64,000 bases of DNA from Pelotomaculum thermopropionicum SI. GTDB lineage: Bacteria > Bacillota > Desulfotomaculia > Desulfotomaculales > Pelotomaculaceae. Below are positions 25,494-33,527 of the stretch, piece by piece (the stretch's first letter is position 1; the number at the start of each line of letters is the position of its first letter). The stretch covers positions 1,240,001-1,304,000 of the forward strand of contig AP009389.1 of NCBI GenBank assembly GCA_000010565.1. The letters are read 5' to 3'. Both the position numbers and the translations under genes were made by a program. The notes beneath the pieces were generated by a model that worked only from the letters and a program-made list of their open reading frames with translations, was not told the origin of the DNA and did not search any database.

Positions 25494-26273
25494 ATGAGCA
25501 GCAGGCTGGCTGACATGAACCTGCCCCGCTTTCCGCTCTTGAAGGACCGTGAAATGAGGGAACTGCTTCAAAAGGCCAAGGCTGGCGACAGTTACGCCAG
25601 GGACAAACTGGTTAACTGCAACCTGAAACTGGTCTTTAACCTGGTAAAGCGCTTTCAAAACAGGGGCTATGAACTGGAGGACCTCTTTCAGATCGGCTGT
25701 ATCGGCCTGATGAAGGCCATTGACAAGTTTGACGTAAGTTACGACGTGAAGTTTTCAACCTATGCGGTCCCTATGATTGTGGGCGAGATCAGGAGGTTTT
25801 TGAGGGACGACAACCCCATCAAGGTCAGCCGCTCCTTAAAGGAAAAGGCGTACAGGGTGCAGCAGGCCAGGGACCTGCTCACTGCCAGGCTGGGCCGGGA
25901 GCCCACCGTCGGCGAGGTTTCTGCCGAACTGGGCCTGTCCAGGGAGGAAGTGGTTAACGCCCTTGAGGCGGCTCAGGTCCCTGCCTCCATTTACGAAACC
26001 CTCCACCAGGACGATGGGGACCCGATTTACCTTCTTGACCAGATTAAGGGCAGCGAGGAGGGCGATGTGCCCTGGCTGGAAAAAATCACGGTGAAGGAGC
26101 TTTTAAACAAATTGCCGGAACGCGACAGGCAAATTTTAGCCTGGCGGTTCTTCGAAGACCGGACCCAGTCCGATATTGCGAAGAGGCTTGGGCTTTCCCA
26201 GGTTCAGGTTTCGCGGCTGGAAAGACAGGCCTTAAAAAAGCTCAAGGAACTGATGGGAAACAGCAGCGCTTGA
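25494..26273 (+). CDS. sigF: RNA polymerase sigma-F factor
   Basis: Sigma-F is the first forespore-specific sigma factor. The 259-aa protein has region 2 (LFQIGCIGLMKAIDKFD, FSTYAVPMIVGEIRRF), region 3 and region 4 with the helix-turn-helix TQSDIAKRLGLSQVQVSRLE. The N-terminus (MSSRLADMNLPRFPLL) is typical for spore sigma factors. ATG 25494 lies nine bases after GCGAGGG. ATG 25485 would leave no spacing, and the longer upstream frame overlaps spoIIAB. Confidence 0.95.
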   Translation: MSSRLADMNLPRFPLLKDREMRELLQKAKAGDSYARDKLVNCNLKLVFNLVKRFQNRGYELEDLFQIGCIGLMKAIDKFDVSYDVKFSTYAVPMIVGEIRRFLRDDNPIKVSRSLKEKAYRVQQARDLLTARLGREPTVGEVSAELGLSREEVVNALEAAQVPASIYETLHQDDGDPIYLLDQIKGSEEGDVPWLEKITVKELLNKLPERDRQILAWRFFEDRTQSDIAKRLGLSQVQVSRLERQALKKLKELMGNSSA

Positions 26274-26311
26274 AAAAAAGCGGTTTGGCAAAATGCAAAT
26301 AATGCGGCGCC

Positions 26312-26348
26312 AGGCCTGCGCAGAAATCCGGCACGGGCCTTTCTTTTT
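26312..26348 (+). terminator. Rho-independent terminator after sigF
   Basis: AGGCCTGCGC pairs with GCACGGGCCT (one wobble, one mismatch) and is followed by TTCTTTTT. Confidence 0.75.
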
Positions 26349-26445
26349 CCATTTTTCAACAAAAGGCAGGGATGCCCTGCATAAAAAATGTCTCAAAACG
26401 TATAATACCAATTGTCGATAATCTTAACTCAAGGAGGTCGTGAAG

Positions 26446-26640
26446 GTGCACGTAAAGATTTCAGAATTGGTAGGGGAGTCGCCGGATAGCTGGAAGGGCG
26501 CGGTACAGTCGGCAATTGCCGAGGCTTCAAAAACAATAAAAAATATTGTGGCCGTGGAAGTGGTTAATTTTACCGCCAATGTTGAAAACGGCCGCCTGGT
26601 CGAGTACAAGGCCAACCTTAAAGTGGCCCATACTGATTAG
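26446..26640 (+). CDS. Dodecin family flavin-binding protein
   Basis: Dodecins form hollow 12-mers that store or buffer flavins. The 64-aa protein reads VKISELVGESPDSWKGAVQSA and later VVNFTANVENGRLVEYKA, matching the family; the Trp of DSWKGA is the one that stacks on the isoalloxazine ring. GTG 26446 sits eight bases after AAGGAGG; GTG 26440 is only two bases from it. TATAAT at 26401-26406 could be its -10 element, though the -35 is weak. It sits alone between sigF and spoVAC. Confidence 0.85.
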   Translation: MHVKISELVGESPDSWKGAVQSAIAEASKTIKNIVAVEVVNFTANVENGRLVEYKANLKVAHTD

Positions 26641-26770
26641 GCCCGGGGGGACACCGGCAGGTGTCCTTATTAATTTTGAAGTGCTCTTTATGGCTGTGTT
26701 TTGACCTGCCGGGGAGTTTCTGAATAAGGCGGGACCGGAGGGGAAAAATACGAAACGGAGGTGATCGACA

Positions 26771-27226
26771 GTGGCGGCAATTGCCTCTTCAGAAAAGGAA
26801 AAAAAAGAGTATGATGAGGCGGTCCGGTTAATCAAGCCGAGGCCGAGGATCTGGCGGAACATTTTTTGGGCGTTTGTGGTGGGAGGACTTATCTGTATGG
26901 TGGGCCAGTTTTTTCTGAATTTTTTCCTGGCCAGAGGGCTGAGTGCCGCTCAAGCCGGGGCGGCCGCTTCGGCCACCCTGGTCTTTATCTCGGCCTTGCT
27001 GACCGGCATCGGCGTGTATGACGAGGTCAGCTGGTTTGGAGGGGCCGGCGGCATCGTGCCCATAACCGGCTTTGCCAACTCCATGGTTTCACCGGCCCTG
27101 GAATATCGCGCCGAGGGACTGGTTTTCGGGGTTGGTTCACGGCTCTTTACGGTAGCCGGCCCGGTGCTGGTATGGGGCATTGTTACCGCCTGGGCGGCCG
27201 GCATTCTGCATTACTTGTTTAAATAA
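26771..27226 (+). CDS. spoVAC: SpoVAC, spore DPA channel subunit
   Basis: SpoVAC belongs to the SpoVA system, which moves dipicolinic acid into the forespore and lets it out at germination; SpoVAC itself acts as a mechanosensitive channel. The 151-aa protein has hydrophobic segments around 33-55, 62-85, 95-110 and 123-148, with the conserved GGLICMVGQ and GGIVPITGFANSM blocks. GTG 26771 has GGAGG upstream. First gene of spoVAC-D-E-F. Confidence 0.94.
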   Translation: MAAIASSEKEKKEYDEAVRLIKPRPRIWRNIFWAFVVGGLICMVGQFFLNFFLARGLSAAQAGAAASATLVFISALLTGIGVYDEVSWFGGAGGIVPITGFANSMVSPALEYRAEGLVFGVGSRLFTVAGPVLVWGIVTAWAAGILHYLFK

Positions 27227-27238
27227 GGAGGAGGGAAA

Positions 27239-28252
27239 TTGGCGGCACAAAAAAAGAACGGCTTGCAGACCGTCTGGTTTCAAAGCCCGCCCGTCATAAT
27301 TTCCGCGGCGTCCGTTGTGGGCTTCAGGGAGGGCGAGGGCCCTTTGGGAAAGACCTTCGACAAGGTGGTTTACGACAGCTACTACGGTGAAAAAACGTGG
27401 GAAAAGGCCGAGCAGCGGATGATGCTGGATGCAATGAAAAAGGCGCTGCAAAAGGCCGGCCTGCAGGAGAAGGATGTAGACTTTATTCTGGCAGGGGATT
27501 TATTGAACCAGATCATCTCCGCCAATTTTACCGCCAGTTCCATGTCTGTCCCATTTTTGGGGCTGTACGGCGCCTGTTCCACCATGTACGAAGGTATGGC
27601 GCTGGGCGCCATGCTTATTGACGGGGGGTTTGCCGACCGGGTTTTGGTGGCCACATCGAGCCACTACAGTACAGCCGAGCGGCAGTACCGCTTCCCGACC
27701 GAACTGGGAATACAGCGCCCGCTGACCGCCCAGTGGACGGTTACCGGAGCCGGGGCAATGCTTTTGGCCAGGGAAGGAACCGGGCCGGTCATAACCCACG
27801 CGACAATAGGCAGGGCAATCGATATGGGGCAGGGCGATCCGATGGATATGGGCGCGGCCATGGCGCCCGCGGCGGCGGATACGATTATGCAGCATTTCGT
27901 GGACACAGGGCGGCGGCCGGATTATTACGATCTCATCATCACCGGAGATCTGGGCGCATACGGAAAAAAACTGGCGGAGCAAATTCTGGCTAAAAACGGC
28001 TACGATATCGCCGACCGGTTTACCGATTGCGGAATTTTAATTTACAGCGGTTCCCAGGATGTTCATGCAGGGGGCAGCGGCTGCGGCTGCTCGGCGGTTG
28101 TAACCTGCGGCTACCTGATGGAGCAGTTGAAAAGCGGCAGATACAAGCGGTTTATGGGCGTGGGCACGGGAGCTTTAATGAGCCCCTGCAGCGTCCAGCA
28201 GGGCGAAACAATTCCTGGAATAGGCCATGCTGTTGTAATAGAAGCCAGATAA
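27239..28252 (+). CDS. spoVAD: SpoVAD, DPA-binding protein
   Basis: SpoVAD has a thiolase-like fold without activity and binds dipicolinic acid at the inner membrane of the spore. The 337-aa protein has SAASVVGFREGEGPLG, LYGACSTMYEGMALGAM and SGCGCSAVVTCGY, all typical. The start is TTG at 27239 after AAGGAGGAGGG. Twelve bases separate it from spoVAC and 18 from spoVAE. Confidence 0.96.
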   Translation: MAAQKKNGLQTVWFQSPPVIISAASVVGFREGEGPLGKTFDKVVYDSYYGEKTWEKAEQRMMLDAMKKALQKAGLQEKDVDFILAGDLLNQIISANFTASSMSVPFLGLYGACSTMYEGMALGAMLIDGGFADRVLVATSSHYSTAERQYRFPTELGIQRPLTAQWTVTGAGAMLLAREGTGPVITHATIGRAIDMGQGDPMDMGAAMAPAAADTIMQHFVDTGRRPDYYDLIITGDLGAYGKKLAEQILAKNGYDIADRFTDCGILIYSGSQDVHAGGSGCGCSAVVTCGYLMEQLKSGRYKRFMGVGTGALMSPCSVQQGETIPGIGHAVVIEAR

Positions 28253-28270
28253 AGGAGGAAAAGGCGTTCT

Positions 28271-28627
28271 ATGGAATATTTTTGGGCATTTGTAGTAGGC
28301 GGTGCCATTTGCGTGATCGGCCAGCTTTTGATGGACCTGACCAGTTACAAGTTCACCCCGGCCCACGTGCTGGTTACTTTCGTCAGCGCCGGAGCCGTAA
28401 TCAGCGCCCTGGGACTGTACCAACCGCTGGTTGATCTGGCCGGAGCGGGGGCAACGGTGCCGCTGACAGGATTCGGCCATTTGCTGGCCCAGGGATCGAT
28501 TAAGGGGGCAAATCAGCACGGCATCCTGGGGGCTTTCAGCGGGGGGGTTGCGGCAGCGGCTACCGGCATTGCGGCGGCTGTAGTCTTCAGTTACCTGGCA
28601 GCGCTGACCTTCAGGCCAAGGGGGTAA
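28271..28627 (+). CDS. spoVAE: SpoVAE, SpoVA membrane subunit
   Basis: This is a small membrane protein (118 aa, the SpoVAEB type) with three to four hydrophobic segments. It is related in sequence to SpoVAC (WAFVVGGAICVIGQLLMDL, GATVPLTGFGHLL), pointing to an old duplication. It belongs to the SpoVA channel. ATG 28271 follows AAAGGAGG at 28251-28258, about 12 bases away. Confidence 0.93.
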   Translation: MEYFWAFVVGGAICVIGQLLMDLTSYKFTPAHVLVTFVSAGAVISALGLYQPLVDLAGAGATVPLTGFGHLLAQGSIKGANQHGILGAFSGGVAAAATGIAAAVVFSYLAALTFRPRG

Positions 28628-28632
28628 AAAAG

Positions 28633-30141
28633 GTGGAAACGGAAGGCAAAACCAGGATCAGCAAGGACCTGGAGGAAAATCTGCGGCAGCTTGACGCCGC
28701 CATGGGTATTAAGAAGAACTTTGACGTCCTTACCAGGGAAATGGTTATTGGAGGGAAAAAGACGGTCCTTCTGTTTGTTGACGGGCTTACCAACGATCAG
28801 ACGGTTACCCTGGTCCTGCAGAACCTGGTGGCGCTGGAGCGCGCCGAGATGTGTCCGGACAGCCTGAAGAAGCTGTTCAGGGAGCATATAGGGTACACTG
28901 AAGTGAACGAGGTGGAGTACCTCGAGGATATTGTTGACAAGGTGCTGGGCGGCCCCATGGCCATCCTGCTGGACGGGTCGGAAAAGGCCCTGATTCTGGA
29001 TGCCCGGATCTATCCCGTCCGCAGCCCTGAGGAACCGGACCTGGAGAGGGTTATCCGGGGCTCCCGGGACGGCTTTGTTGAAACGCTGATTTTCAACACG
29101 GCCTTAATCCGCCGGAGGATAAGAGACCCCAAGCTGCGCATGGAATATTTCCAGGTGGGAACGCGTTCAAAGTCAGATATCGTCGTATGTTACATTGAGG
29201 ACATAGCCAATCCGGAGCTGGTACAAAGCATAAAAGAGAAAATCGAATACATAAAGATAGACGGTATCCCGATGGGCGAAAAATCGGTGGAGGAACTGAT
29301 AACCCCAGGCAGTTTCTGGAACCCTTTCCCCAAGGTGCGCTACACCGAGCGGCCTGACGTGGCTGCCATGCACCTGCTGGAGGGACACGTGCTGGTTCTG
29401 GTGGATACCTCGCCCAGCGTGATTATAGCCCCGGCCACTTATTTCCATCACCTCCAGCACGCCGAAGAGTACCGCCAGAACCCCACCGTCGGCGTCTACC
29501 TGCGCTGGGTGCGGTTTATCGGTGTGGCGGTTTCTCTGTTTCTTCTGCCGCTGTGGTTTCTCCTGGCCAGCAATCCCGAACTGCGTCCTTCATGGCTGGC
29601 ATTTGTTGGCGTTGAAAAGCCGACCGAAATACCGTTGATATTTCAGTTCATCCTGGCCGAAATTTTCATCGACATGATCAGGCTGGCAACGATTCACACC
29701 CCGGCCGCTCTGGCCACGGCCACGGGCATTATTGCGGCAGTACTGATCGGCGAACTGGCAACCAGGGTGAAGCTTTTTTCCGAAGAGGTTGTATTATATA
29801 CGGCTGTGGTGGCAATCGGAACCTTTTTAACCCCCAGCATCGAAATGGCCAATGCCAACAAGCTGGTGCGCCTGGGCCTGCTCATCCTGACGGCATTGTT
29901 CGGCCTGCCCGGTTTTGTTTTTGGTGTACTGGTAATATTTGTAGCCCTGGCCCTGAACAAATCTTTCGGCATACCTTACCTGTGGCCGCTTATACCGCTG
30001 AACTTGAAGGCGCTGGGCGGAGTGCTGGTGCGGACACCGGTGCCGGTGCTGAATACCAGGCCCAGCATCTTAAAGCCGGTTGACCAGGACCGCCAGGTTG
30101 TGGCTGCCCCGGTGCGCAAGCGCATGGGCAGGAACAAATAG
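28633..30141 (+). CDS. spoVAF: SpoVAF, GerA-family spore membrane protein
   Basis: SpoVAF is similar to germinant receptor A subunits and assists germination. The 502-aa protein has a soluble N-terminal GerA domain with FIETLIFN-like EGFVETLIFN region, the STSV-type block PRTSPS (VDTSPSVIIAPATYFHHLQ) and about five transmembrane segments from residue 295 on, with WLAFVGVEKPTEIPL between them. GTG 28633 follows spoVAE after five bases. No dedicated germinant receptor operon is in the window. Confidence 0.92.
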   Translation: METEGKTRISKDLEENLRQLDAAMGIKKNFDVLTREMVIGGKKTVLLFVDGLTNDQTVTLVLQNLVALERAEMCPDSLKKLFREHIGYTEVNEVEYLEDIVDKVLGGPMAILLDGSEKALILDARIYPVRSPEEPDLERVIRGSRDGFVETLIFNTALIRRRIRDPKLRMEYFQVGTRSKSDIVVCYIEDIANPELVQSIKEKIEYIKIDGIPMGEKSVEELITPGSFWNPFPKVRYTERPDVAAMHLLEGHVLVLVDTSPSVIIAPATYFHHLQHAEEYRQNPTVGVYLRWVRFIGVAVSLFLLPLWFLLASNPELRPSWLAFVGVEKPTEIPLIFQFILAEIFIDMIRLATIHTPAALATATGIIAAVLIGELATRVKLFSEEVVLYTAVVAIGTFLTPSIEMANANKLVRLGLLILTALFGLPGFVFGVLVIFVALALNKSFGIPYLWPLIPLNLKALGGVLVRTPVPVLNTRPSILKPVDQDRQVVAAPVRKRMGRNK

Positions 30142-30222
30142 GAGGAAGGAGGCCCGCCGGGCATAACCTTTAACTTTTTTGTCCATAATGAAAGTAGTTG
30201 CAAATAAGAGGAGGGAGAGAAT

Positions 30223-31206
30223 ATACCGCATAAAGTAGGCATACCCAGAGCCCTTCTGTATTACTATTACTACCCGATGTGGCGTACCTTCTTCGAGGAA
30301 CTGGGCGCAAAAGTGGTCATTTCCTCCCCTTCAACCAAGGGTATTCTGAACAAGGGCTTGAAACACGCCGTCGACGAGGTCTGCCTGCCGATCAAGATGG
30401 CTTTCGGTCACATCATCGATCTGGCAGGCAGGGTGGATTACATCTTCCTGCCGAGAATGGTCAGCGTGGCCAGGCGGGAATACATTTGCCCCAAGTTTTT
30501 AGGGCTTCCCGACATGATCAGGCGCCTGGACGGCCTTCCGCCGCTAATCGATGTGAACATCGATCTTTACCGTAATAAAAAAGATATTTTCGGGCCGGTA
30601 AAAGAGGCGGGGAGGCTTTTTACAGAAAGCTCCGTTAAAATTTTCCTGGCCTTCCGGCGGTCGTTAAAAGTTCAAAAAGAATACTTAAGGCTGTTGCAGC
30701 TTGGTTTAATGCCGGCGGAGGCCCTGGCAATCCTGGAAGACAGGGTGAAAGAGCCCCCCCCGCCTTGCCGGGACGACCTGACGGTGGCGCTAATCGGGCA
30801 CCCGTACAACCTGTACGACAGTTATGTAAGCATGAACATGATCGAGCGCCTCCGCAGCATGGGCGCAAAGGTGGTAACGGCTGAGCTGCTGCCGGAAAAA
30901 ACGGTCAGGGAAAAGGCATCCTGCCTGCCCAAGAAGCTTTTCTGGACGCTCGGCCAGAAGATGATCGGGGCCGCCTTTCATTACCTTGAAGAAGCCGGCG
31001 TGAGCGGCATGATTCATGTGGCCGCCTTTGGCTGCGGACCGGATTCCATGACCGGCGAACTGATTGAGCGCCGGGCGCGCGGCCTGGGAATGCCCTTTCT
31101 CAACATTACTCTGGACGAACATACCGGTGAAGCCGGGGTTGTGACCAGGCTGGAGGCATTTCTGGACATGGTACGCTGGAAAAAGGCCGAAACGGCCGGT
31201 ATATGA
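30223..31206 (+). CDS. Acyl-CoA dehydratase activase-related protein (DUF2229/COG3580 type)
   Basis: This protein of about 327 aa is related to the activase partner proteins of 2-hydroxyacyl-CoA dehydratases. It shows the family opening VGIPRALLYY, then DEVCLPIKMAFGHI, VALIGHPYNLYD and the C-terminal FGCGPDSM and LDEHTGEAGVVTRLEAFLD. The conserved N-terminus lies upstream of the first ATG (30277). In that frame there is a stop at 30205 and no ATG, GTG or TTG before 30277. ATA at 30223 sits eight bases after AGGAGG, so a non-standard start is proposed. First of three related genes. Confidence 0.8.
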   Translation: MPHKVGIPRALLYYYYYPMWRTFFEELGAKVVISSPSTKGILNKGLKHAVDEVCLPIKMAFGHIIDLAGRVDYIFLPRMVSVARREYICPKFLGLPDMIRRLDGLPPLIDVNIDLYRNKKDIFGPVKEAGRLFTESSVKIFLAFRRSLKVQKEYLRLLQLGLMPAEALAILEDRVKEPPPPCRDDLTVALIGHPYNLYDSYVSMNMIERLRSMGAKVVTAELLPEKTVREKASCLPKKLFWTLGQKMIGAAFHYLEEAGVSGMIHVAAFGCGPDSMTGELIERRARGLGMPFLNITLDEHTGEAGVVTRLEAFLDMVRWKKAETAGI

Positions 31207-31234
31207 CCCGGTCTATGACGATGAGGAGAAAAAC

Positions 31235-32335
31235 ATGCGCGTTACCTTTCCCCACATGGGAAACCTTCACATTTCCCTGAAAGCAATGTTTCATTACCTG
31301 GGCGTAGAGGTGGTTTTGCCGCCCCCGTCGAGCAAAAGGACGCTGACTATAGGGGTTAAATACGGTCCGGAGTTTGCCTGTATGCCTTTAAAGCTCAATT
31401 TAGGCAATTTTATTGAGGCCTGCGAAATGGGGGCCGACACCATAGTGATGGCCGGAGGGTGCGGCCCGTGCCGTTTTGGTTATTATGCCCAGATCGAGCA
31501 CGCTATCCTAAAGGGCCTTGGTTACGACATGCAGTTAATCGTTCTCGAACCGCCGGAAAGGCACATTTCCGAGTTGCTGGTCAAGATCAGGCGTATTACC
31601 GGAAACCGGTCCTGGTGGCGGGTAATCCAGGCCATACGATTTGGCTTCCAAAAAGCCAGGGCAGTGGACGAAATTGAAATGGCCGCCTTTAAGATCCGCC
31701 CCAGGGAACTGAGGGCAGGCTCTGCCGACGAAGCCTACAATCGGGCGCTTGAATTGATCGACCGTGCCTCGTCAATGGACGAACTGCTCGCGAACAGGAA
31801 AAAGGCCATGGAAATAATGAACGGGGTGGCGGTGGACCAGAACCGCAGGGTGCTTAGAGTAGGCATAATAGGTGAAATTTACACATTGCTGGAGCCTTTT
31901 GCCAATCATGCCCTGGAACGGCAGCTTGGCCGCCTTGGTGCCGAGGTGGACCGCTCGATTTACCTTAGCGAGTGGGTAAACGACCATTTGTTCCTGGGCC
32001 TGGTTAAAGGGTTGCGCTCCAGAAAGGCGGCCTGCGGGGCGGCATTTCCGTACCTGCGGCACTTTGTCGGGGGGCACGGCCAGGAGACCGTGGGCAGCGC
32101 GGTAAATTACGCCCGGGCCGGGTACGACGGCCTGGTGCAGGTTTTTCCGTTTACCTGCATGCCCGAAATAGTGGCCGAAAGCATACTGCCGGGGGTAAGC
32201 GGGGATTTCAATATCCCGGTTCTGACCCTGATTATGGACGAGCATACCGGCGAAGCAGGACTGGTTACACGCCTGGAGGCCTTTGTCGACCTGCTGGAAC
32301 GGAAAAAGGAGTTTAAGGAGGCTTTTGTGCAGTGA
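31235..32335 (+). CDS. Acyl-CoA dehydratase-related protein (COG3581 type)
   Basis: This 366-aa protein pairs with the previous gene's family. Cysteines are visible in YGPEFACMPLKLNLGNF, GGCGPCRFGYYAQIE and FTCMPEIVAES, likely iron-sulfur ligands, and the C-terminus has LIMDEHTGEAGLVTRLEAF, echoing the previous protein. It may form an Fe-S complex that accepts electrons from the ATPase encoded next. No true HgdA/HgdB catalytic pair is nearby, so the reaction is unknown. ATG 31235; the stop overlaps the next start by four bases. Confidence 0.8.
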   Translation: MRVTFPHMGNLHISLKAMFHYLGVEVVLPPPSSKRTLTIGVKYGPEFACMPLKLNLGNFIEACEMGADTIVMAGGCGPCRFGYYAQIEHAILKGLGYDMQLIVLEPPERHISELLVKIRRITGNRSWWRVIQAIRFGFQKARAVDEIEMAAFKIRPRELRAGSADEAYNRALELIDRASSMDELLANRKKAMEIMNGVAVDQNRRVLRVGIIGEIYTLLEPFANHALERQLGRLGAEVDRSIYLSEWVNDHLFLGLVKGLRSRKAACGAAFPYLRHFVGGHGQETVGSAVNYARAGYDGLVQVFPFTCMPEIVAESILPGVSGDFNIPVLTLIMDEHTGEAGLVTRLEAFVDLLERKKEFKEAFVQ

Positions 32336-33306
32336 AGGGCTACCTGGGACTGGATGTTGGATCGGTAACAACCAAAATAGTTTTTATGGATGAGGGCGGC
32401 ATTATCCGCGAGGCAATATACATGAGGACGCAGGGCCGGCCCATTGCCACGGTGCAAAAGGGTTTAAAGGAGCTATGCAGCCGCCTGCCGGCAGGTGTAA
32501 AGGTGAAGGGTGTGGGCACGACGGGCAGCGGCAGGTATCTGGCCGGCGTTATAGTCGGAGCGGATACGGTGAAAAACGAGATTACAGCTCACGCCGTAGC
32601 ATCTTCCCTGCTGGTGCCGGGAGTCCAGACCATTCTGGAGATAGGCGGGCAGGACTCGAAAATCATCATCCTGCGCAACGGTGTCGTGTCGGATTTTGCC
32701 ATGAACACAGTCTGTGCGGCAGGCACCGGGTCTTTTTTGGACCAGCAGGCTGCCCGCCTGAACATACCGGTCGAAAAGTTTGGTGAAATAGCCCTGCAGT
32801 CCACCTCCCCGGTCCGCATTGCCGGGCGCTGCGCCGTGTTTGCCGAGTCCGACATGATCCACAAGCAGCAGATGGGCTGCAGCCTGCCGGACATCCTGGC
32901 GGGGCTCTGTGAGGCACTGGTAAGAAACTATTTGAGCAACGTGGGCAAGGGCAAGGAAATCCTCCCCCCGGTGGTTTTCCAGGGCGGAGTGGCGGCAAAT
33001 CTCGGAATGGTCAGGGCTTTTGAAAAAGAACTGGGGGTGCCGGTGCAGGTACCGCCGTATTTCGACGTGATGGGGGCGGTTGGGGCGGCCCTGCTGGCGC
33101 GCGAAGCGGTGGCCAGGAAGGGGATCAGCCGTTTTAAAGGGTTCGGGCTGGCCGATCTTGAATTCAAGACCCGCAGCTTCGAATGCTCAGGCTGCACCAA
33201 CCAGTGCGAAGTGGTGGAAATAGACGAAAACGGCGCAATCATTGCCCGCTGGGGAGACCGCTGCGGAAGGTGGAGCAGTGCCGGGCGGGAGGCAAAAATA
33301 AGCTAA
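32332..33306 (+). CDS. BadF/HgdC-type ATPase, CoA-dehydratase activase
   Basis: This 324-aa ASKHA-fold ATPase resembles HgdC/FldI, which use ATP to push an electron into a dehydratase cluster. Features: GLDVGSVTTKIVFMD (phosphate 1), GTTGSGR, IGGQDSKII (phosphate 2 region), NTVCAAGTGSFLDQQA with the cluster Cys, and GRCAVFAESDM with the second Cys. A C-terminal extension adds CSGCTNQC and GDRCGRW, four more Cys beyond simple HgdC. GTG 32332 overlaps the upstream stop. The trio is inserted between spoVAF and lysA. Confidence 0.88.
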   Translation: MKGYLGLDVGSVTTKIVFMDEGGIIREAIYMRTQGRPIATVQKGLKELCSRLPAGVKVKGVGTTGSGRYLAGVIVGADTVKNEITAHAVASSLLVPGVQTILEIGGQDSKIIILRNGVVSDFAMNTVCAAGTGSFLDQQAARLNIPVEKFGEIALQSTSPVRIAGRCAVFAESDMIHKQQMGCSLPDILAGLCEALVRNYLSNVGKGKEILPPVVFQGGVAANLGMVRAFEKELGVPVQVPPYFDVMGAVGAALLAREAVARKGISRFKGFGLADLEFKTRSFECSGCTNQCEVVEIDENGAIIARWGDRCGRWSSAGREAKIS

Positions 33307-33377
33307 AACGCATCCGGGGTTGCCTGACAGGTTTGCTTGAATCCTCATCTCACCCGTATGCCGGCACCGCCCCGTGG

Positions 33378-33406
33378 TTGACTGGTTACCCGGACCGTGC
33401 TAAAAT
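33378..33406 (+). promoter_or_regulatory. Sigma-A-type promoter of lysA
   Basis: TTGACT (33378-33383), a 17-base spacer and TAAAAT (33401-33406). The expected transcript starts near 33413, leaving a leader of about 115 bases before lysA. Confidence 0.65.
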
Positions 33407-33449
33407 TATGACAAATTTCATATTCCGGGAGGAAATAAAGTTCTTTTAT

Positions 33450-33487
33450 AAGCGGCCTTCCGGCTTTAACCAGGGCCGCTTTCTATT
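33450..33487 (+). terminator. Terminator-like hairpin in the lysA leader
   Basis: AAGCGGCC... pairs with GGCCGCTT (8 bp, 16-base loop), followed by TCTATTT. It lies between the promoter and lysA, so it could act as an attenuator. Lysine-riboswitch conserved segments were not seen. Confidence 0.55.
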
Positions 33488-33527
33488 TGCTTACGCGCTT
33501 GGTATTTTTTGGATAAGGAGGCCGGAT

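Noticed and set aside
33183-33527. Upstream extension of the lysA frame by 115 codons
   Set aside because: It overlaps the activase gene, has no homology, and the ATG at 33528 has a proper ribosome site and family start.
33307-33527. Lysine riboswitch before lysA
   Set aside because: The leader lacks the conserved riboswitch core segments and is too short for the full aptamer plus expression platform.
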